Source: Omphiscola glabra
Taxonomy: Eukaryota; Mollusca; Gastropoda; Lymnaeidae
Direction: 5' to 3'
NCBI GenBank assembly: GCA_964017045.1
Contig: OZ024794.1
Coordinates: forward strand, 22,797,359 to 22,861,358
DNA length: 64,000 nucleotides
This document shows positions 58,706 through 64,000 of the stretch, one piece after another; position 1 is the first letter of the stretch; every line of letters starts with the position of its first letter. The notes under the pieces were generated by a model that saw only the letters and a list, made by a program, of their open reading frames with translations, was not told where the DNA came from and ran no database searches. The position numbers and the translations under genes were made by a program.

Positions 58706-58846
58706 CAATACCTTCATTAAATGACGAACTCCCAAAATACACCCCCCCCCCACACACACCAATAACATAATGTTGGTAATAAACATTTAGTTAAAAGTGT
58801 CACCCAGGGCAGCTGTCCCCTTAGCTCCACCCTAGGTACGCCACTG
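58706..58846. mobile_element. hAT MITE with one intact end
   Basis: The right end CCTAGGTACGCCACTG is a good hAT terminus; perfect CGTGTGTG duplications lie at 58698-58705 and 58847-58854. The left end is eroded to CAATACCTTC. Confidence 0.65.
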
Positions 58847-59375
58847 CGTGTGTGTACCCATATCCCGGTATAATTTTGAAATTTAACACAGGTCGTAATT
58901 AGTCTTAGTCGTAATTTAATCTCAAATATAATTACTATCATTATTATCTTAACAGAAGGTTACACGGGATGATGCGATAACAAACTTATAAAACGTGTGT
59001 GCCAAATGGTACTGCTCCTACGTAGGCCCTTCATGTTTTATTACATTGATATTTCAATGTTAGATGGTTACAGTTAGTTACAATACATAAGAATGGTTTA
59101 AAGTAACCAAGGCAAACTGCAAAGTTATAACATAAAAGCTGACACCACAGTGGTTATTCAGAACGATCACTGAGATTAATAATAATACATTCATTTTAAC
59201 AATGTAAATAAATGTTTGTATTGTATGAAGGCATACAACAAAAAGAAAGAATATAGCAGTGTAAAAGGTTACATAATGCATGTTGCAGTGTAGACGACAA
59301 ATGTGGTGAACCGTTACCAATGCATTCACTGTTTTAAATGTATAAATAAGCATTAAATAAGCTCATCGTGTAGAC

Positions 59376-59739
59376 CAGAGCTCCGCAACCGGCGTGCCGC
59401 GAAATGGTGCCCCAGGTGTGCCGCGCAAAATGTCTCCAAAGAGGAGAGTATATCAAGTTACGCCAGTATGGCAAAACCGCGTTGATACAAAAGAGACATT
59501 GAATAGCCTGTTAAACTTCGTGATAACACAAATGTGTCCAATGCAGACATTTAAAACAGACATTTATAGTGTAATCCTATAACTTTCAGCATTACACGCC
59601 ATTATGAAAGTTAACTCAAATGAATGACGTTATTTTACATCATTTTGCATGTCTTGTTTTTACTTGTGATGTGCCGCGTAATTCTTGAAAGGCCTAGGCC
59701 TAAGGTGTGCGGCGCAAGAAAAAAGGTTGCCGAGCTCTG
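59376..59739. mobile_element. hAT MITE (CAGAGCTCCGCAACC ends)
   Basis: A 364-bp element with ends CAGAGCTCCGCAACC and the inverse GGTTGCCGAGCTCTG, and inner GTGCCGCG / CGGCGCA blocks. Flanks GTGTAGAC and CTGTAAAC agree at 6 of 8 bases. Confidence 0.75.
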
Positions 59740-59747
59740 CTGTAAAC

Positions 59748-60984
59748 AGTAGATGTAATTACCGCAATTGTGTAAATTTGTGAAGGTAATTGGAGATTGC
59801 TCTCAGAATAACTGGGGAAATTGGGATGCATGTCTGCCGTGCTATTTGCCCATCCATTTAGGTGGGGCTCACTCCTGTTGTTACGTCGGCGCCAGTCTAG
59901 TCGCGAAATGGGCCGTTTTATGGGGTCTCTGGTTGGAGGTGATGATGCCCCTTGTTGAGTTTTGAGTCTTTGATGACATTGTCGGCTATTGTATGCCGAA
60001 GTCACGTCCAGCTAATTGCCCAAGGCAGGAATAAAGAAATAAGAACTAAGAATTGTGTACGAAATATTTTTTTGTATAAATTGCAGACGAGATTTCCTTT
60101 CATTCAGCTGGAAGGTTACGTTCAGCAAAGTCAATTCACTAAACCATATTTAAGGACTTGGCCGTTTAAAATGATGCAAAGAGTTACTAAAACACACAAC
60201 TAACGCTGTAATGAGTACGCCACGTCCGGGACCATTGTTTGCTTGGGAAACAGACGGATGGACGACGCCCCAGATGTCAATTTAGTCCTGGTATTTTGAC
60301 ATGCTGGGTCGGAGAAACGTTTACGACTCAAACTTAAAATCTTCGACTCAGACCCCGCATGCTTTGTGATAGCACAATAGCCTTTTCTTTACAATGCATT
60401 TCTCCTTCTTCTACAGAAACAGACGTAGATATCAGAAGATGTTAAGTTTGCTAACCCTACCCTTAGCCGTATACACTAAAGCCTATTCACGCTATATGCC
60501 AGACTTAAAACCTGTTACGTTGCCATTTGTCATTAGTTCTCTGCTGAGCTAAGCGGGGCCATTAATAAACATGATTTGACCTAAGTAGTCTATGCGACGT
60601 GCTTGGATGTACACTGGGACATTGTTTCATTCATGTACAAAATGAAAATAAACGGCAAATATAATTTGTAACAGATTACATAACAGCATACGTCAACAGT
60701 TTAACATAAGTTGTTTTTTTTAAATACATCCAACGAATAATTTTCTGCGCGGAACATTCATCCATCGTTTAATGTGCACACAGGCTTACAGAATCTGTGT
60801 ACAGAAGTATTTCCTTTCTACTGAACTGTAAGAATGACCTCTAATTTTGCAAATATTGAATCAGCACATCACGTTCCTCGAATATGTATATGATTGATTT
60901 GATTGTAAGTTATACATAAATATGCACTTTTAAATATATGTACATAATCAGGTTTTTTAAAATAAAAATAGACAGACCGAGACA
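59748..60984. other. No gene recognised
   Basis: Slightly GC-richer near 59820-59960 with overlapping short frames on both strands, but no splice support or family. Confidence 0.4.
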
Positions 60985-61045
60985 TCTTCAATAGGTAAGC
61001 GTGTTGTCCTACGCTGACAAGATGTGGTTTGACATCTCCGATTTC
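60985..61045 (+). repeat. tRNA-like segment, possible SINE head
   Basis: A five-pair anticodon-like stem TTGTC/GACAA holds the seven-base loop CTACGCT (ACG at the anticodon position), followed by GGTTTGACATC, close to a pol III B box. The acceptor stem is not formed, so a tRNA-derived SINE remnant is more likely than a real tRNA. Confidence 0.35.
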
Positions 61046-61728
61046 ACGCTGTTGAAGCTTGAATGACTACTTCAGCCGAATTGGTAGTGCACTTTAAATG
61101 AATAGTCCTATGAGATCTTTTCCAGCTATAAACTAATCATGTACTTTAATAGCAGACGGCATTTTGTCAGAAGGCGATGTATTATGGTCAAAACAGCATT
61201 CGTTTATTTATTAGTGTTCGCTAGACGACTTTTTGATGCTCCACACGGCGAACAAAGAGTGAATTGAATATTTTACTATATTTTATATTTAGAGTAAAAA
61301 CAGTTATTTATTTATTAAACGTATTACAAATTTTAAGGGTTTTATATTTATTGTAAAAGGGTTCTCAACAAAATACAAATTTTAAAAAAACCACTATCTC
61401 AGGTTGATCGAGGTTCATTTTTCAAATTTGTTACGCGCACATGCCACCCTTATAACGGCTCTGGTGCGACAAAATATGGCCACGCTTTGGTCTAACAAAC
61501 ATTGGGATTACAATAAAAATGTAGTGCAATCTGTAATTTTACTTGAATGGACATTCTTTCACCTGAATTTAAGGCAGGGGAATTAAGAAGCAACAAAAAC
61601 TATTCTCACAGCTATACTGTTTTAGAAATTCAGAATAAATAGTCTATAACAAAATTCAGTCCGTCATTTCAAAGGACAGTTTTATATTGAAATAAATGAA
61701 AGACATAATTGTGACTGATATTCTAACC

Positions 61729-61985
61729 CAGGGGTGGGCAAACGTTTTGTGCGATTAAAATCGGTAAATTCGCATTTTAGATTTTTCAGCATTACATGAA
61801 AAAAAGTTAAGGACTGTTTTAAAAAATAGAAAATTAGAAAGAAATTTGATCAAAAATGTTAAAACAATCATAATGGTAAATGAAATTCTGTAAAATTCAA
61901 AAAATAACTTTAAAATAAAGTTGGTTTTTTTCTAAATGCCTTCAAGGGCCGCAAAATATCAGTTGCCGTAGTTTGCCCACCCCTG
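61729..61985. mobile_element. hAT MITE, same family as 37377-37707
   Basis: A 257-bp element with perfect 15-bp termini CAGGGGTGGGCAAAC / GTTTGCCCACCCCTG and perfect duplications TTCTAACC (61721-61728 and 61986-61993). Inverted relative to the TRPM-intron copy and internally shorter. Confidence 0.93.
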
Positions 61986-61993
61986 TTCTAACC

Positions 61994-62560
61994 TCAAAAT
62001 ATGTTTACGCGTTGACCAACAAACTCGGTGACGGCAACTGTAATAACATTACTGTAAACATACATACGAGTGAGAGGTTCAATCTAATAGTCTGGCTCCC
62101 AGGGTTAACAAATGATAACACATCCTGTTCGGTTGGACGACTTGTAAACAGTTCATTCTACTTGATTATTGGTGCATGAAATAGGGCCACACGGCGTGAC
62201 GTCTAACTAAAGGGCGGTGAACTTACAACCAAAATTCGGAATTATCCTTCCCTTGACATTTTCAAGTGCAGGTTTAAAAAAAAAAAAAACAGAAGTATAG
62301 GACGACATGTTTATGAAAAGCGAGTTGCATGAATAGATAATCTGAATTTTTAAAAAAAAAATTATTTAGCTGGACAAAAAAACTCTACTTACGCAATTTC
62401 CTGTTTTGTTAACATGAAATTCTTTTATTGCCCATAATGTATTTGTTTATTGTATATTTCTATAAGAAATACTTTTATCAACCTCCTCTTTCCTAAACAT
62501 GTATTTGTAAAGGGAAACAAAAGGCACGCCCTTAGATAAGCTGGGGGGGGGACTGACCAC
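61994..62560. other. No gene recognised
   Basis: AT-rich with poly-A runs near 62276 and 62351; nothing else seen. Confidence 0.4.
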
Positions 62561-62568
62561 CTGATAAG

Positions 62569-62738
62569 CAGGGGCGTCATTTCAGGGTTTTTTCGGGGTG
62601 GGGGGCAAAACCAAAACTTGATCGGCTTGGTTGTTTATTACTGAAGGCGCCACAGTACATAGCAATTTAAATAAAACCTGCAAAATCGGGGGGGGGGCGC
62701 AAATGCCCCACCCTGCCCTTTCCCAAATTACGTCCCTG
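62569..62738. mobile_element. hAT MITE, CAGGGACGTCATTT family, intact ends
   Basis: A 170-bp element starting CAGGGGCGTCATTTCAGGG and ending AAATTACGTCCCTG, with perfect duplications CTGATAAG (62561-62568 and 62739-62746). Single-core relative of 23518-23894 and 9239-9410. Confidence 0.9.
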
Positions 62739-62746
62739 CTGATAAG

Positions 62747-63380
62747 CTCGGTCACATCAACTGTAAGATCAGTTGAGAGGAAACACTCATGAAAACTCCT
62801 CAGGCGGTAGTGCTGTTTTATTGTCTTAAAATGTGATTTATCGCACGCTGTTTTTGTTTTTGTGCACAGCAAGTTATTATTTCTTTACTCTTTAACCCGA
62901 ACAAGGTTTTGAAATGGGTTTCATGAGTTTCATTTCCGACCAAAAGACAATTGTAAAAAAATATAATAATTTTAAAAAATTCAAGTTAATGCCTCTATAG
63001 ATGCATATCTCCATGGGTTTCTTGCCTCGCTCGCATGAGTGTTTAATTAAGATAAGAAAATGATATATCAATATGCAGTGATTTTATTCTTTAAAACATT
63101 CCAGGAATTCTTCAAAAGTATATATCTCAATACATTTGTTCTATAAATCCTACTTTCACATTAAGAAAAATATGACGCTAATAAAAGCAGTATGCTGTTA
63201 CTTATATACCATTTCCTAAACATAGTCTAGTATGCATAGGGAATCCCTTAAATCTCTAGCTTGGGTACAAGTTATACTTTGAAGTGACCGTGAAAAGTAT
63301 GCAAACATAAAAAAAATCCAGCCAGACCATTGTTACAATGAGACACTCAAGTCATGGCTGCTTCTAACTAAACTTTTAAC
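62747..63380. other. No gene recognised
   Basis: AT-rich; no exon or repeat boundary seen. Confidence 0.4.
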
Positions 63381-63387
63381 CATTAAA

Positions 63388-63583
63388 CAGAGGCATAGCT
63401 ACGGTTGATGCAACACGGGTTGAGCCAAGCTTTGCCCCCCCCCCCACACCACCACCACACACACTTTATTTTGTCCACAAAATAAACTCGCAGTAGGCAG
63501 AAAAATCCGCCGCTCATAACTATTTGTTTTAAAGTGCAGCCCGTATGGGACCGCTCCAACCACACCACCTTCCTACGCCACTG
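63388..63583. mobile_element. hAT MITE, CAGTGGCGTAG-type ends
   Basis: A 196-bp element with ends CAGAGGCATAGCTACGG and the inverse CTACGCCACTG; flanks CCATTAAA and CCCATAAA agree at 6 of 8 bases. Confidence 0.68.
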
Positions 63584-63591
63584 CCCATAAA

Positions 63592-64000
63592 CCACACAGA
63601 GACATATACCGGGAAAGGGTGGCCGCGATAAATAAAATACTGAGCTTTCCTCTACTTCACCTTTAATATTGATGTTTATTTTTTTTAATCAAAGCCTGGA
63701 GTAGCTTTTAAGCCAAAAATAAAAGTGTAGGAAAATGAGAAGTTGAGAACTGTGGCTTAAAATCGAGAGCTATTTGCTGTTTTCTATTTGCACAGGTAGA
63801 ACAATACATCAAAAATGTTTTAAATGATTTTAAAAAATAATATCAATGAATGTTTATAATTTATAGCTGTAACCTTAGATAGACGGATAACAGGTTTAGG
63901 TAGCCCAACCCCAACAAACTAGCCACTCATAAACTACCATAGAACAACACTATGTCGGAGGCTGCAATTACTTTTTAGTAAAGTTTATTTAGAATATTTG
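63592..64000. other. Window end, no gene recognised
   Basis: AT-rich, no exon or repeat identified. Confidence 0.4.

Noticed and set aside
1..64000. CRISPR array, prokaryotic operon or bacterial-type system
   Set aside because: The tandem arrays have no spacer structure, and the coding evidence is spliced eukaryotic genes and eukaryotic transposons.

Overview
The window looks like animal nuclear DNA, AT-rich and full of repeats. It holds one large intron-rich gene, GT-AG splice signals, and abundant fossil transposons: hAT, piggyBac, pogo/Tigger, Helitron, Penelope-like and LINE. The mix of Penelope-like, Helitron and CAGTGGCGTAG-type hAT repeats, with a TRPM protein of the TRPM1/3/6/7 type, suggests a lophotrochozoan, probably a mollusc. 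That placement is inference; no rRNA, mitochondrial or other diagnostic marker is present.

Right half (about 37.1-57.8 kb, minus strand): a complete TRPM cation channel gene. I resolved 29 coding exons by hand. Every junction has a GT donor and an AG acceptor, all reading phases agree, and the exons sum to 4989 nt (1662 residues plus stop). In order the protein has the TRPM N-terminal homology region with a SLOG-like domain, six membrane segments, a pore with a Tyr-Gly-Glu filter, the WMFQRY TRP box, a coiled coil, and a long acidic, Ser-rich tail with no alpha-kinase domain. The tail ends in a Ser-Thr-His-Val PDZ-type ligand carried by a 32-nt last exon. Its introns hold a Helitron helicase relic, a piggyBac-type element, a hAT element with a transposase fragment, a Tigger-like element, a Penelope fragment and small MITEs.

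Left half (1-37 kb): no complete gene is recognised. Several isolated candidate exons with good splice signals occur: minus strand at 30.1, 25.7 (with ATG), 21.8 and 8.4 kb; plus strand at 24.5 kb. They suggest at least one long-intron gene of unknown identity. The rest is transposon debris (two hAT transposase tails, three LINE tails, a Penelope GIY-YIG domain with a nearby hammerhead-like core) and many minisatellites with units of 9 to 58 bp.

Rightmost part (57.8-64 kb): the region upstream of the TRPM gene, with hAT-type MITEs bounded by 8-bp target duplications, a 50-bp minisatellite and a possible tRNA-derived repeat. There is no operon-like organisation, CRISPR array or prokaryotic feature.
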